Origin: Bacteroidota bacterium
GTDB taxonomy: Bacteria; Bacteroidota; Ignavibacteria; Palsa-1295
DNA: 64,000 nt
Assembly (NCBI GenBank): GCA_018266755.1
Contig: JAFDZW010000005.1
Span: forward strand, 647,233 to 711,232
Reading direction: 5' to 3'
Shown here: one piece after another, positions 1-12,442 of the stretch
Layout: the number at the start of each line of letters is the position of its first letter
How positions within the stretch are numbered: the stretch's first letter is position 1
The notes under the pieces: model-generated
Databases searched by the model: none
What the model was told of the DNA's origin: nothing
Seen by the model: the letters and a program-made list of their open reading frames with translations, nothing else
Made by a program: the position numbers and the translations under genes

Positions 1-407
1 ACAAACGAACCGATCAGGATCGAGAGTGTCAGTAGAGTGATCTCAAGCGGATGAAGACTCGGATGGCTCAACCGATCGTATGCCTCCGAGAAGATCCAGA
101 TCGAGACTCCGAGGAGCGCGATGCTTTGGAAGAGCGAGACAAGCGAGTCGAACTTGCCGTGTCCGTAGGGATGATCCTCGTCAGCAGGAAGATATGCAAC
201 CCGAACCGCGAACATCGATAGCAGGACCGCGAACATATCCAGGGCCGATTCGCTCGCAAGCGAAAGGATCGCAAGCGACCCCGAAAGTACGCCCGCCAAT
301 ATCTTGATTGCCACCAGAACGATCGTCACAAAGATCGACACCCACGCTGCTTGCAACGCTTCGGCCTGATGAGTGGCGTGGTGGTGGTGATGTGACGATT
401 CGCTCAC
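1..407 (-). CDS. Cation diffusion facilitator (CDF) metal transporter, N-terminal part
   Basis: Reads from a GTG at 407 leftwards off the window edge (about 135 residues visible). The N-terminus carries a run of five histidines (SESSHHHHHATHQ), followed by two hydrophobic segments. The second matches the CDF signature (LASESALDMFAVLLSMFAVR), and the loop DEDHPYGHGKFD matches the HPYGHGK motif of the family. CDF proteins export Zn2+, Fe2+ or similar divalent ions by proton antiport, and a His-rich tail is typical of Zn-type members. The substrate cannot be decided from the N-terminus. No clear Shine-Dalgarno is visible before the GTG, but no ATG is available in frame. Confidence 0.85.
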   Translation of the reverse strand, partial: MSESSHHHHHATHQAEALQAAWVSIFVTIVLVAIKILAGVLSGSLAILSLASESALDMFAVLLSMFAVRVAYLPADEDHPYGHGKFDSLVSLFQSIALLGVSIWIFSEAYDRLSHPSLHPLEITLLTLSILIGSF

Positions 408-484
408 AAGACAAAAATACGGTGCGCTTTGGAGCGCAGAACAGATGATCGATATTCGGGAGAAGGGATCCGGACGATCCGAAG

Positions 485-568
485 TGCCCGAGGCGAGACT
501 CGAACTCGCACAGTCGTACGACTACTGCGCCCTGAACACAGCGTGTCTACCAATTTCACCACTCGGGC
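485..568 (-). tRNA. tRNA-Leu (anticodon CAG)
   Basis: On the minus strand the sequence folds as a type II tRNA. The acceptor stem is GCCCGAG/CTCGGGC with discriminator A, the D-loop is of leucine type (TGGTGAAATTGGTAGAC), and the anticodon stem CTGTG/CGCAG holds the loop TTCAGGG (CAG). The long variable arm pairs as AGTCG/CGACT, and the T arm is GCGAG-TTCGAGT-CTCGC. CCA is not encoded. Confidence 0.95.
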
Positions 569-574
569 AAGTGC

Positions 575-590
575 GCGCTGTTAACAGCGC
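575..590. repeat. 16-bp perfect palindrome upstream of tRNA-Leu
   Basis: GCGCTGTTAACAGCGC is a perfect palindrome lying 6 bp in front of the 5' end of the tRNA gene, in the tRNA-Leu/speA intergenic region. It could be a protein-binding site or a small hairpin in the tRNA precursor. No function can be assigned. Confidence 0.6.
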
Positions 591-691
591 AGCGTGAAAT
601 TGAATTCCTATCGGTCGAAAAGAACTAAACCCCGCCGTTTTGAATTGTTGCACCGCACGACGATTTTTCCATCTGCTGACGACCACAATTC

Positions 692-2657
<1,966 letters not shown>

Positions 2658-2686
<29 letters not shown>

Positions 2687-5600
2687 GGCGTACGCTGACG
2701 ATCTTCGACACACCGTCTTCTTCCTGCGTCACGCCGTAGAGCGCGTCTGCAGCCGCCATCGTCCGCTTGTTGTGCGTCACGACGATGAACTGAGTATCCA
2801 CCGTAAACTTCTTGATCAACTGCAGGAAGCGATCGACGTTCGCATCGTCGAGCGGAGCATCCACTTCATCGAGGATACAGAACGGACTGGGCTTCACGAG
2901 ATAGATCGAGAAGAGCAGCGCAATCGCTGTCATCGTCTTCTCACCGCCCGAGAGCGATTCGATACCATGCGGCTTTTTCCCACGCGGTTGAGCAGTGATC
3001 TCGATCTGTGCCTCGAGCGGGTCCTTCCCTTCTTCCAGGGCCAGTTCGCACTCGTCACCTTCGTTAAAGAGTGAGCGGAATATCTCTTTGAAGTTCTTGC
3101 GGACGAGTTCGAAAGTCTCGATAAATTTGTTCGTGGCCGTCGTATTGATTTCCTCGATTGTTTCGAGCAGTGTTCGCTGTGCATCAGCGAGGTCTTTGCG
3201 CTGCGTGGTCAGGAATTCGAGTCGTTCACGCTCCTTGTTGAACTCTTCATACGCAAGATGATTGACGTTGCCGAGATTCTTGATCTGCTGACGCAGACGT
3301 TGGATCTCTTCACGCGTCTCGGGGAAGCTGAACGTCTCGACATCAAGATATTCCTTAATCGCAAGCTCCGGCATCTCGAACTCTTCACGCGATCGACGCT
3401 CGAATTCGGCAATGCGCGAGTCAAGTTCACGGATCTTGATATCGAGTTCGTGCGATGCGTTGATGGTCTTCTCGTGCTCGTTACGTTGTTCACGAAGTCC
3501 TTCTCGGTACTTCAACGCAAGCTGTTGCTTCTCTTTACGCTTCTCGGCGACGCTATTATGCTGCTCCTGCGTCGTGCGGATCTCCTCTTCGAGTGAAGCA
3601 AGCATCGTATTCAGCTCGGTGAGCTTCGTCTCGTTGGCCGTACGATCGGTGTGGAAGCGGTCGAGGTCCTGACGCTTGGTTGCAAGCTGGGTGATCGCGG
3701 CAGCTATCTCATTCTCGAGGCGTCGCACCTCCGCGACCGTCGAATCGTAGGCGTTCTGCGCTTCGGCTGCGGCAAGTTGAGCCGCGGTGTAGCGCTCGGT
3801 CTCGGCCGCAAGCGAACCTTCGGCCGCTTGAACCTCATGCTGCACCGACGCAAGTGTGACGCTGGCCTCGGCATAGCGCAATTCAAGTTCTTCGAGCGCA
3901 GGTGCGACATCCTGCAACATGGCAGACTGTTCCGCTTTGCGAATCGAGAGGCTTTCAAGTTCGGTCGTCACCTTCTGCAATTGCTCGGAGCTGCGCTTGA
4001 GGTCGTAGCTACACTCTTCAAGTGCTCGCTCCGACTTGCGAAATCCGTTTTGAGCAACCGACAGTTGCGATTCAATTTCCCCGAGCTTGATAGCTTCGTA
4101 TGCCTGATTGCTGGAAGCGATCTCTTGCTGAATACGATCGACCTCAACACGGAGCACCGCGACCTTCTCCTCGAGCTCTTTGATCTGATGCTGTTTGCCG
4201 ATCATCGAACCTTCGGAGTTCTTTTTCGACCCACCGCGAAGCATACCGGTACGCGCGACGACTTCACCTTCAAGGGTGACTACACGTTCGAGGTCACTGT
4301 TCGATCGAAGAATGTCGTATGCCTCATTGAGCGACGACGCCGTTGCAGTTCGGCCTAAGAGCAATCGGTACAGTCTCTCGTATTTCGATTCGAAGATCAG
4401 CTTGCCGAGCACGCCAACCGGACTATCGACAGCCTCGGAAGACGGGACTTCGTCGAGACAGATGAATGTCGCCTTTCCCTTTTGCGAGTGTTTCAGCGCC
4501 TCCACGGCTTCCAACGCTTCCGCACGCGAATCGACAACGAAGTACTGTCCTGCATCGCCGAGCGCATTTTCGACGGCGGCACGGTATTCTTCAGAAGTCG
4601 ATACCGCATCGAGCACTGTAATCGGTGCGCCAGAGCGCGACCAACCGTGCGACTTCATCAGGAATTCAGCCCCTTCACTCGTACCAAGCGTGCGCTCAAC
4701 GAGGCTCGTCAGGAATTCGATCTTCGAAAGATGTTGTCCGATCTCTTTCTGGACGGTGAACGATTGGTTTTGCAGTTCGTCGAGACGGTTCTTGAGCTCA
4801 TCGCGCGTAGCCATCGCCTCGCGTCGGGTCTGCTCGGCATCGGCAAGGAGCCGAAGCGAATTCTCGTGTTCGATCGAAAGGGACGTGTTACGATCCTTGA
4901 GATCGTGCTCGCGTATGGTAAGCGTCTCGCGCTCGGACGAAAGCTGCCCCTCGCGGCGGTCGATCTCTTCAAGGCGCGCTTTGAACTGCGCCGCATCCTC
5001 AAGCTGCCGGTTCTTCTCGGAAAGAAGCTCGTTTACGCTGCGCTGCGCAACGGCAAGGTCGCGTCGTTTTGCTTCGAGCGATTCACGGGCGGCAGCATAT
5101 TGGGTGGCAACCGCTTCTTTTTCCGCGCCGCGGGTTTCTGCCGCGATACGAAGCGAATCCAAACTTCCCTGCTTCGTTTCGCACTGCGACGAGAGCGCCG
5201 ACTGCGAAGCCTCGAGTTGGGCAATGTCCGCAAGCGTACGTTCGTGCTGTGCGACGAGTGAATTGATGCGCTCACCGGTGCCGACGATCGTTTCGCGCAA
5301 ACGACGGTACGTCTCGTTCTTTTCCCGCAGTGCACGCTCCGAGAGGTCTAATTGCTCCTCAATCTCTTCTTCTTCGCGGGTGACGAGATCAATAAGCGAT
5401 TCGAATTTCGCAAGTTCGCTCATCAAATGGGTCCGTGCCTGTTCCTGTTCTTCAAGCAATGCGCGAAGCGGGGCTATACGGGCGTGGGCCTCGGAGTATT
5501 CGCGCTCGAGCAAATCGATTTCCAGTGTTCGGAGTGTCGAGCTCAGATCGTTATACTTTGCCGCTTTCTCCGCCTGACGTTCGAGCGATGCAACGGCCTT

Positions 5601-6197
5601 GGTGACTTCCCGGATGATAGAATCGATTTTCTCGAGGTCCGTCGTTACCTGATCGAGTCGACGAATGGCCTCTTTGCGGCGGGCTTTATACTTTGTAACG
5701 CCGGCAGCCTCTTCAAAGAGCTTGCGTCGTTCTTCGGTACGATCACTGAGGATCGTCTCGATCATCTTGAGCTCGATCACCGAATAGGCGTTTGCGCCCA
5801 TGCCGGTGTCCATAAAAAGCTCGATAATATCCTTCAATCGACACTGCGCCTTGTTCAGCAAATACTCCGACTCGCCGGAGCGGAACAAGCGGCGCGTAAT
5901 CGTGACCTCGGAGTATTCGGTCGGTAGGATCCCTTTCGTGTTTTCGATCGTGAGCGAGACCTCCGCCATTCCGAGCGGCTTGCGATTTCGCGAGCCGTTG
6001 AAGATCACGTTCTCCATCGTGTCAGAGCGCAGCGTACTGGACTTCTGTTCGCCAAGGGCCCAACGGATGGCGTCGACGACGTTCGTCTTGCCGCATCCGT
6101 TCGGACCGACGACCGAGGTCATGCCGGAGTCGAACTTCAGGAGCGTCTTGTTCGCGAACGACTTAAAACCGATGATCTCAAGCTTTGAAAGGTACAT
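2658..6197 (-). CDS. smc: Chromosome segregation protein SMC
   Basis: Structural maintenance of chromosomes ATPase, the condensin core that compacts and segregates the origin region with ScpA/ScpB. The 1179 residues show the full architecture. An N-terminal head carries Walker A GPNGCGKTNVVDAIRWALGEQ (about 32-52). Two long coiled coils flank a hinge (about 500-660, around APITVLDAVSTSEEYRAAVENALGDAG in part). The C-terminal head has the signature LSGGEKTMTAIALLFS and Walker B FCILDEVDAPLDDANVDRF. ATG at 6197 gives the canonical beginning MYLSKLEIIGFKSFA. Convergent with speA, with overlapping 3' ends and no room for a terminator. Confidence 0.97.
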
Positions 6198-6379
6198 AGT
6201 TAGCCGAAGGGGGTATCGCTACAATCCGTGTCGATGGCCACTTGCCCTGACACGATGCCAAGGAGCGACGAACGAACGTCATACATCTAATTATTTCCGT
6301 GTACACTTTGTTTCCAAACTACGAGTAAAGTATCGGAAATTTTCGGTCGGACGTCCACAAACCGGCCGTTTTCGTCAGA

Positions 6380-7117
6380 ATGTTACTAATTATACCGTCA
6401 ATTCACATCCAAGGCAGCCGCTGCATGCCGCGGATCGAATATTACGAGACACATCGTCTGCCAGGCTACGACGCTCCAAACGAACGTACTCGCTTACTTC
6501 GGATGGAAAATGCCAAAGCACTCCACTTGTTTTTCGACGTCTCTGAGCCCTATACAGACGAAAATCTGGCGTTGATCCGTCAGGTTCGGACCTCGGTAGA
6601 TCTGCCCCTCGGCATCACCGTTAATACCATCCCATCGGTGGAGAACCTTCAAAAACTATTTGCAAATGGGATCTATCGAATCTCTTTTAGATCATACTCC
6701 GATCTAAATTTATTACAAGAAGTTACGGCCCACTACCCGGCCCAGCAGCTTGCATATTATTATGAGCCTGATGCTACCCCTACTGAAGTGCTCGTCGATC
6801 TAAAACGTCTGGGAGCGTGCCGGTTAATCATCGACACACCTGACCTTTCCGACGAAATTCTTGCCCATGCCGAGGAAACTGTGGCCAGGCTGAAATTGAG
6901 ACTTTCGGTTGTCGCTCGTGTCTTAGTATATACTGACTTCCAACGGATACGTCAGATCGCGCCGAGTATCGATTCGCTCATTTTCGATGGCATTCTCGAG
7001 CACGATTCATTCCCCTGTCAGAAACTCTGGCGGATCGACGAGGAACGGGCCTTTATCGCTTCCGGTGATGAAGCTAATCTCTGGCGAAATCCGTTAGAAG
7101 GTGTACCTCATATCTAA
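6380..7117 (+). CDS. Degenerate HisA-like TIM-barrel protein
   Basis: 245 residues resembling HisA (ProFAR isomerase). The N-terminus LLIIPSIHIQGSRC aligns with the HisA start IPAIDIQGGRCVRL, and the order of later segments also fits (NAKALHLFFDVSEPYTDENLALI against AKRLHLVDLDGA...NLELI). The catalytic Asp of the first strand is His here (IPSIH). The first phosphate-binding loop (VGGGIR in HisA) has become TVNTIPSVEN. These losses suggest a non-catalytic or repurposed paralogue rather than a histidine enzyme, and no his genes are nearby. The gene precedes a T9SS protein with a 27-bp gap and could be cotranscribed. Fold assignment is inference from motif order. Confidence 0.6.
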   Translation: MLLIIPSIHIQGSRCMPRIEYYETHRLPGYDAPNERTRLLRMENAKALHLFFDVSEPYTDENLALIRQVRTSVDLPLGITVNTIPSVENLQKLFANGIYRISFRSYSDLNLLQEVTAHYPAQQLAYYYEPDATPTEVLVDLKRLGACRLIIDTPDLSDEILAHAEETVARLKLRLSVVARVLVYTDFQRIRQIAPSIDSLIFDGILEHDSFPCQKLWRIDEERAFIASGDEANLWRNPLEGVPHI

Positions 7118-7144
7118 AGGCAAATTCCTAAATCGATCGTCGTC

Positions 7145-10100
7145 ATGATGAAACGAGTTGTGTACGCAGTGTTCCTGCTGCAGTTGGCAGTGGGTGTCGG
7201 TTATTCCCAGTGGCTCAACGCAGACGAAGAGCACGGAGATAATGGTCCGGAAAAATATTACGAGTGGTTCTACCGTCTGCGCTCAAGTGGGACAGGAACA
7301 ATTCCGGATGGAGCCTATCTCAAGGCATTGAATGCTCGCGATGCCCTTGGACGCAACGCGAGCGCCAAGAATCGTCCACAGTCAGTGCAGACCAGCACGG
7401 TGAACTGGACAAACATCGGCCCATACAATATCGCGACCCAACTTGGTGGACCGCACGGCGGACGTATTAACACGATCGCATTCGACCCCAAGGATTCGAA
7501 GATCGCCTATTTCGGCGGCGCCAATGGAGGTGTTTGGAAAACGGTAAATTCGGGCGATTCCTGGAATCCTACTTCAGACTTTGCCCCAGCTCTGGCAATG
7601 GGTGCGATCGCTATCGACCCAAAGAACCCCAATATCATATTCGCAGGCACAGGTGAATACGCTCGTGGTATCGGCGCCTTCTTCGGGGCGGGTATCCTAC
7701 GTTCGAGCGATGCAGGCCAGACGTGGCATCCAATCGGACTTTCAAATGTCGGCGCATTTAGTAAGATTGTAATCCACCCCACAAATACAAATATCATCTT
7801 CGCAGCTGGTGCCGGCTCAGGCGGAGGGCTCTACCGCTCGACCGACGGAGGCGACACATGGGTGAAACTTGGCGGGGGCTTCCTCCCTGCCGGCGATGTC
7901 ACCGATATCGATCTTTCTGCCAGCGAAACCAGCTATGTGATCTACGCGGCCATGCCAAGTCACGGCCTGTTCCGCTCGGACGACGGGGGCGATACGTGGG
8001 AGTCGCTTACACAATCGTATACCCAAATGCGCCGCGTGCATGTGGCCGTAAACCCGAAGGACGCAAATGATGTCGTCGATCTATCTATCCGGTACGACGG
8101 TGGATTCGAGGGATTGCAGCGCTCGACCGACGGCGGACAGAATTGGGACGACATCTCAGGCGTCTTCAATTCCAATGACCCGTTTGATGTCGGCGGCAGC
8201 TACCAAGGGTGGTATGATGCCTATCTCACCCGTGACCCCAATAATCCGGACCGTATCGTCCTAGGCGGTATTTCGGTCTGGCTCAGTGAGGATGCAGGCT
8301 CTTCGTGGTCCGATGTTGGCGGTGCGTATGCAGGCGGTATTCATCCCGACCAACATGCCGCGGCGTTCAATGCAATCAGTGACAAGTTCTACGCAGGCTG
8401 CGACGGTGGTATTGCCATGTCCGATGACCGTGGAAACAACTTTAATGTCATCGATGACAGCACTGCCATTACAGAATCATATGGCCTTGCCATCGATCAG
8501 ACCGTGGATGACGCGACGTACATCGGCACTCAGGATAACGGCACCCTCACCGGGAGCAAGCTCGGTGCATGGGAGGTTCTTGGCGGAGGCGACGGAGAAA
8601 AGGTGGTCGTCGATGCAGTCGATCATAACACGATCTACTTTATGCGTCCAACCGCGTTCCGTGTCTCGATTTATCAAGGCGGGGAATCCGATTTCAGTAC
8701 CGGCCTCATCACCTCCGAAAATGATAGCTCCGGCTGGATCAAACCGCTCGTGCAGGATGAAACAAATCATATCCTCTACACCGGATCTCAGAATCTGTAT
8801 ATCCGGAATCTCAAGTCGAGCAGTTCGTGGACACGACGTTCGAAAAAGCTGGCTTCGGGCTCCGGAAGCTATATTACATGTATAGGCCCCTCCGGAGACG
8901 GCACCAGCCTCATGGTAGGAACGTCGGATGGCAACATCTGGACGACAACCGATAACGGCCTGACGTTCAAACAGTCCACTGGTCTTCCGGGGCGCTCGGT
9001 ACTTGATCTGGCGGTGAGTCCGGCAGACAAACAAACCTTCTATGCTGCACTCTCCGGTTTCGGCGGAGCACACATTTATCATACGAATGACTTTGGGGCT
9101 ACCTGGACTCCGACAGCCACGCAGCCACCGGATGTTTCGTGCAACAAGATCGTCATCGACAAGACGCATCCGAATCACCTCTATGTGGCCACCGATGTCG
9201 GAGTTTTCTACTCGCCGGATGCAGGCACCAATTGGGTGCCCTATGGCACAGGCCTTCCGAACGTTGCATGCTTCGATATGGCATACCACTATAATAATCG
9301 TGTACTTCGCGTTGCGACGCACGGGCGTTCCGTGTGGGAAGCACCGATGGCCGATATTCCATCCGGTATTACCTCACCGAATGTATCGAGTGTTTGGTAC
9401 ATCGGCGAGCCAACGACCATTTCATGGTACGGTACGAGCGGAACCGTGAAGGTTGAGCTCAGCGTCGATAATGCGGCAACATGGCAAACGATCACCGACG
9501 CTGCTACGGGCTCGACATACACGATCAGTGCTGTCGGTTACCCCCGCAGCTCCCAGGCACTTGTCCGTGTCACAAGTGGCGCAGATGTTCTATTATCACA
9601 GAATTTCCGAATCACCCAGCGACTTGCAGGTTCGACGCTAAGAACATTCGCCGAGTTGCCATTCTATATGTATGACCTCGCCTACGACGGTGATGATAAC
9701 GTTCTGTGGGTAACGAACTTCAACTCATCGGACAATAAGATCTATAAGCTCGACCCGACCACCGGGGCACAACTCGGAACGATTAGTGTCAGCGGCGGCC
9801 GGGACTTTACCGGCATTAAGTACGATGCGATATCGAAACACTTGTTCGTGAACCAGGTTCGGCAGGATAACAACTTGTCGTTCATTTTCGAGATTGATAT
9901 AACCGGAGCGATCATTCATAAATGGTCATCGCCGTGCCAGTACGGAACGGGTATCCTGCCGATCGGCGATACTCTCCTCCTCGCCGATCGTAATATCAAT
10001 ACGATCTATCTGGTACATAAGGCAAACCCGGGATTATCATACAACACGTTCGATTTGAGCCAAGTTGCGAACCGACGGGCTGCGTTCGGCCCCCGTTGCC

Positions 10101-10672
10101 TCGCGCTCAATACAAAGACAGGGGATCTGTATCACACGTGGACAGACTTCCAGGGCACGCAGGCAAACGCTACACTCTATGATAGCTACTTGTTAAAGCT
10201 CTCGCGTGGTGACGGATCGGAGCTCGCCTCTTACTTTGTGCAAGAGGGCGGCAATAACGGGACCAATGTCCGTGGTGTAGAATACGACCCCCGTTCCAAT
10301 GGGACGGAAGTGTGGGTCACGGTGCTCAACAGCGGTAACTCGTCAAAGATCATGAAGATCTCGCTCACCGACGGGCCCGATTCTGTCGTACGTGACGTAC
10401 GCCAATCTTCTGCGCTCGAGCAGCTTGCCGTCTTTCCAAATCCCGTGCATGATTTTACTTCCGTGCAATATACCCTGTCGGAAGCAGCGACATCACGCAT
10501 CGTTGTCAATGACATGCTTGGGCGCCAGGTCGCACAGTGGCAATTCGCTGGAGAAAGTGAAGGCGAGCATACTCATCGACTGGTACTTGGCTCCATCAGT
10601 GCAGGCAGCTATACCATATCGATCTATGCCGGCGAAACGCTTGTCGGCATTCGGTCGATCGTACTCTACTGA
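7145..10672 (+). CDS. Secreted BNR/sortilin-type beta-propeller protein with T9SS sorting domain
   Basis: 1175 residues. A signal peptide (MMKRVVYAVFLLQLAVGVGYSQ) is followed by many BNR/VPS10-like repeats containing the Asp-box S-x-D-x-G-x-T-W, for example SSDAGQTWHPI, STDGGDTWVKL, SDDGGDTWESL, STDGGQNWDDI, TTDNGLTF and SPDAGTNW, spread over about residues 90-730. A further propeller-like region (about 840-1080) follows. The last about 85 residues (LAVFPNPVHDFTSVQYTL ... GSYTISIYAGETLVG) are a type A C-terminal domain for type IX secretion and surface anchoring. Related proteins are often annotated as glycosyl hydrolase or sialidase-like, but Asp-boxes alone do not prove enzymatic activity. 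Confidence 0.9.
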   Translation: MMKRVVYAVFLLQLAVGVGYSQWLNADEEHGDNGPEKYYEWFYRLRSSGTGTIPDGAYLKALNARDALGRNASAKNRPQSVQTSTVNWTNIGPYNIATQLGGPHGGRINTIAFDPKDSKIAYFGGANGGVWKTVNSGDSWNPTSDFAPALAMGAIAIDPKNPNIIFAGTGEYARGIGAFFGAGILRSSDAGQTWHPIGLSNVGAFSKIVIHPTNTNIIFAAGAGSGGGLYRSTDGGDTWVKLGGGFLPAGDVTDIDLSASETSYVIYAAMPSHGLFRSDDGGDTWESLTQSYTQMRRVHVAVNPKDANDVVDLSIRYDGGFEGLQRSTDGGQNWDDISGVFNSNDPFDVGGSYQGWYDAYLTRDPNNPDRIVLGGISVWLSEDAGSSWSDVGGAYAGGIHPDQHAAAFNAISDKFYAGCDGGIAMSDDRGNNFNVIDDSTAITESYGLAIDQTVDDATYIGTQDNGTLTGSKLGAWEVLGGGDGEKVVVDAVDHNTIYFMRPTAFRVSIYQGGESDFSTGLITSENDSSGWIKPLVQDETNHILYTGSQNLYIRNLKSSSSWTRRSKKLASGSGSYITCIGPSGDGTSLMVGTSDGNIWTTTDNGLTFKQSTGLPGRSVLDLAVSPADKQTFYAALSGFGGAHIYHTNDFGATWTPTATQPPDVSCNKIVIDKTHPNHLYVATDVGVFYSPDAGTNWVPYGTGLPNVACFDMAYHYNNRVLRVATHGRSVWEAPMADIPSGITSPNVSSVWYIGEPTTISWYGTSGTVKVELSVDNAATWQTITDAATGSTYTISAVGYPRSSQALVRVTSGADVLLSQNFRITQRLAGSTLRTFAELPFYMYDLAYDGDDNVLWVTNFNSSDNKIYKLDPTTGAQLGTISVSGGRDFTGIKYDAISKHLFVNQVRQDNNLSFIFEIDITGAIIHKWSSPCQYGTGILPIGDTLLLADRNINTIYLVHKANPGLSYNTFDLSQVANRRAAFGPRCLALNTKTGDLYHTWTDFQGTQANATLYDSYLLKLSRGDGSELASYFVQEGGNNGTNVRGVEYDPRSNGTEVWVTVLNSGNSSKIMKISLTDGPDSVVRDVRQSSALEQLAVFPNPVHDFTSVQYTLSEAATSRIVVNDMLGRQVAQWQFAGESEGEHTHRLVLGSISAGSYTISIYAGETLVGIRSIVLY

Positions 10673-10686
10673 GCAAGGAGAATTGA

Positions 10687-11673
10687 ATGACAGTATTGCG
10701 CCCGAGGCGACGGGAAACAGTATTCATTACCGGCGTCCACGGCTTCCTCGGGCAGCATACCTTACGTATCCTTCTCGATGAATCACGTTGCGATCTTATA
10801 CTCAGTGCTCGTCAGGATCGTCTGCTCTATGACGACCTTGGCGACGAGCCTCGCATCATCGCATACGAACCACTCGACCTGAGCGACCGTAATAAAGTCC
10901 GAGATACTCTGCTGCGCTATAAGCCGGATGTTATCGTCAACTGCGCCGGCTTCGTAAATGTCGATCTTGCCGAGAAGGATCGGGAAGGTGCATGGAAATC
11001 GAATGTGCGATCCGTGGAGTATATTATCGAAGCTGCGCGCAGGCTCGAAGCGCGCATCATCCATGTATCAAGCGATTATGTCTTTGACGGCAGCCGATCA
11101 CCGTATGCCGAGAACGGCCTCCCTGCCCCGGTTAATTACTATGGCCGAACGAAACTTGCCAGCGAGAATGCTCTTCGTACGAGTGGGCTGGCTCACTTGG
11201 TAATCCGTACGTCATTGCTCTATGGTGCAGAGGTGGTCCGAGTACACGGCAAACAAAACTTCGTGTTGAACACGGTCAACAAGGTGCGCAAGAATGAGGC
11301 AGTGACGGCGTTCACCAACCTTGCTTCGAACCCTACCCTTGTCGACGATGCTGCACTGGCAATCGTGCGCGCAATCGAATTACAGAAAACAGGTCTGTAT
11401 CATGTTGCAGGGCCGGAGTTGATGAGCCGTTATGAACTTGCATTGCATACTGCCGACACATTTCGGCTCGACACGGCATTCATTCGTTCGGCAGAGTTTG
11501 CTCCTTCAAAGGAAGAAGGCATTGCCGAGCGCCCTCGCTCAGTAGCACTGGTCGCTCTGAAAGCACAGACCGAACTCGGCGTTCGATTTTCCGGCGTATC
11601 CGAAGGGCTACAGGTGATGAGCAGAGGCTTGCTCAACCTTGAGGAGGCAGGCGATATTCGTGTGTACGAATAG
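10687..11673 (+). CDS. RmlD-type NAD(P)-dependent sugar-nucleotide reductase
   Basis: 328-residue extended short-chain dehydrogenase. The N-terminal Rossmann motif is FITGVHGFLGQH (about 13-24), VNCAGFVNVDLAEKD (about 81-95) matches the RmlD NAD-binding region, SSDYVFDGS (about 123-131) follows, and the catalytic YxxxK is YYGRTK. This pattern fits dTDP-4-dehydrorhamnose reductase (RmlD/RfbD), the last step of dTDP-rhamnose synthesis, but the other rml genes are absent here, so another deoxysugar substrate is possible. A strong Shine-Dalgarno (AAGGAG, 10675-10680) lies 6 bp before the ATG, only 14 bp after the preceding gene. Confidence 0.85.
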   Translation: MTVLRPRRRETVFITGVHGFLGQHTLRILLDESRCDLILSARQDRLLYDDLGDEPRIIAYEPLDLSDRNKVRDTLLRYKPDVIVNCAGFVNVDLAEKDREGAWKSNVRSVEYIIEAARRLEARIIHVSSDYVFDGSRSPYAENGLPAPVNYYGRTKLASENALRTSGLAHLVIRTSLLYGAEVVRVHGKQNFVLNTVNKVRKNEAVTAFTNLASNPTLVDDAALAIVRAIELQKTGLYHVAGPELMSRYELALHTADTFRLDTAFIRSAEFAPSKEEGIAERPRSVALVALKAQTELGVRFSGVSEGLQVMSRGLLNLEEAGDIRVYE

Positions 11674-11708
11674 ACTACCCGTACACTACCTGCCCTAAAT
11701 TAAATTCA

Positions 11709-12377
11709 TTACTCTTTATCGATCGAGCTGACGCCGCTGGTTTGGTTGTTGACATTCGTCGCATTTCCACTGTAGCTGACATGACTTGCGCCGGAAGCAT
11801 CGATATCGAGCGATTCATCGGCATGGACATGAGCATTACTTGCCCCCGAGCAGTTCACCGCGGCGTTCTTCGATACAAGCCATTCTGCAGCAAGCGTGCT
11901 CGCTCCTGATACATCGCAGTCGAGCCGGTTCACTTGTCCTGCAATTGTCGCATGCGATGCACCGGAAACCTCCAGCTTCAGTGCTGTTCCCTTCACACCC
12001 GATGCATTCAGTGTTGTCGCGCCGGATGCTTCGAGGCCTTCCACCTGCGGCATCGAAATGCTTACGTGAACAGCCCCATTCCGAAACGAGAAACCGTCCT
12101 TCATCGAGACCGATAAAACCTTTCCCGATACCGATGTCTTGACATACTGGAGCATGTTGTCGTCCGCTTCGATCTTGACTGAGTACTCCGCGCCCGCATG
12201 CACCTCGGCAGTTATAGCTCCGGAGACGCTAACTGAAGTAAAATCGCGCAGATCACGTTGCTCTGTTTTCATCATACCGGAGCCGCTAATGGAATCCATG
12301 TCGTTGTTGGCGACCGCAATCCCGATCGAGATCGCAGCACCGACGGCAATAATTGTGAGTATAGCAAAGAGGCGCAT
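11709..12377 (-). CDS. DUF2807 head-GIN domain exported protein
   Basis: 222 residues from ATG 12377. A longer in-frame start at 12428 would put 17 residues before the hydrophobic N-terminus MRLFAILTIIAVGAAISIGIAVA, so the shorter start is preferred. The mature part is a regular run of short beta-helix-like repeats rich in SGAS/SGV (for example LNASGVKG, LEVSGASHATIAG, VSGASTLAAEW, CSGASNAHVHA, DASGASHVSYSG), typical of DUF2807 'putative auto-transporter adhesin, head GIN domain' proteins common in Bacteroidota. Probably periplasmic or surface exposed; function unknown. Convergent with the RmlD-type gene. Confidence 0.85.
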   Translation of the reverse strand: MRLFAILTIIAVGAAISIGIAVANNDMDSISGSGMMKTEQRDLRDFTSVSVSGAITAEVHAGAEYSVKIEADDNMLQYVKTSVSGKVLSVSMKDGFSFRNGAVHVSISMPQVEGLEASGATTLNASGVKGTALKLEVSGASHATIAGQVNRLDCDVSGASTLAAEWLVSKNAAVNCSGASNAHVHADESLDIDASGASHVSYSGNATNVNNQTSGVSSIDKE

Positions 12378-12442
12378 CGTAGTTGTGAATGATGGTGAAC
12401 TGGAGAGAACTGACGCAGCCAGCCCCAAAATGTTTCACAACC

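Noticed and set aside
80..307. Short open frame on the plus strand at the left edge
   Set aside because: Antisense to the CDF transporter, whose conserved motifs are read on the minus strand.
4195..5577. 460-codon open frame on the plus strand inside smc
   Set aside because: Shadow of the SMC coiled-coil and head coding sequence; Ser/Arg-rich low-complexity translation.
6198..6379. Promoter of Bacteroidota type (TAnnTTTG) ahead of smc or the HisA-like gene
   Set aside because: Only near matches with wrong spacing (such as TACACTTTG); not strong enough to annotate.
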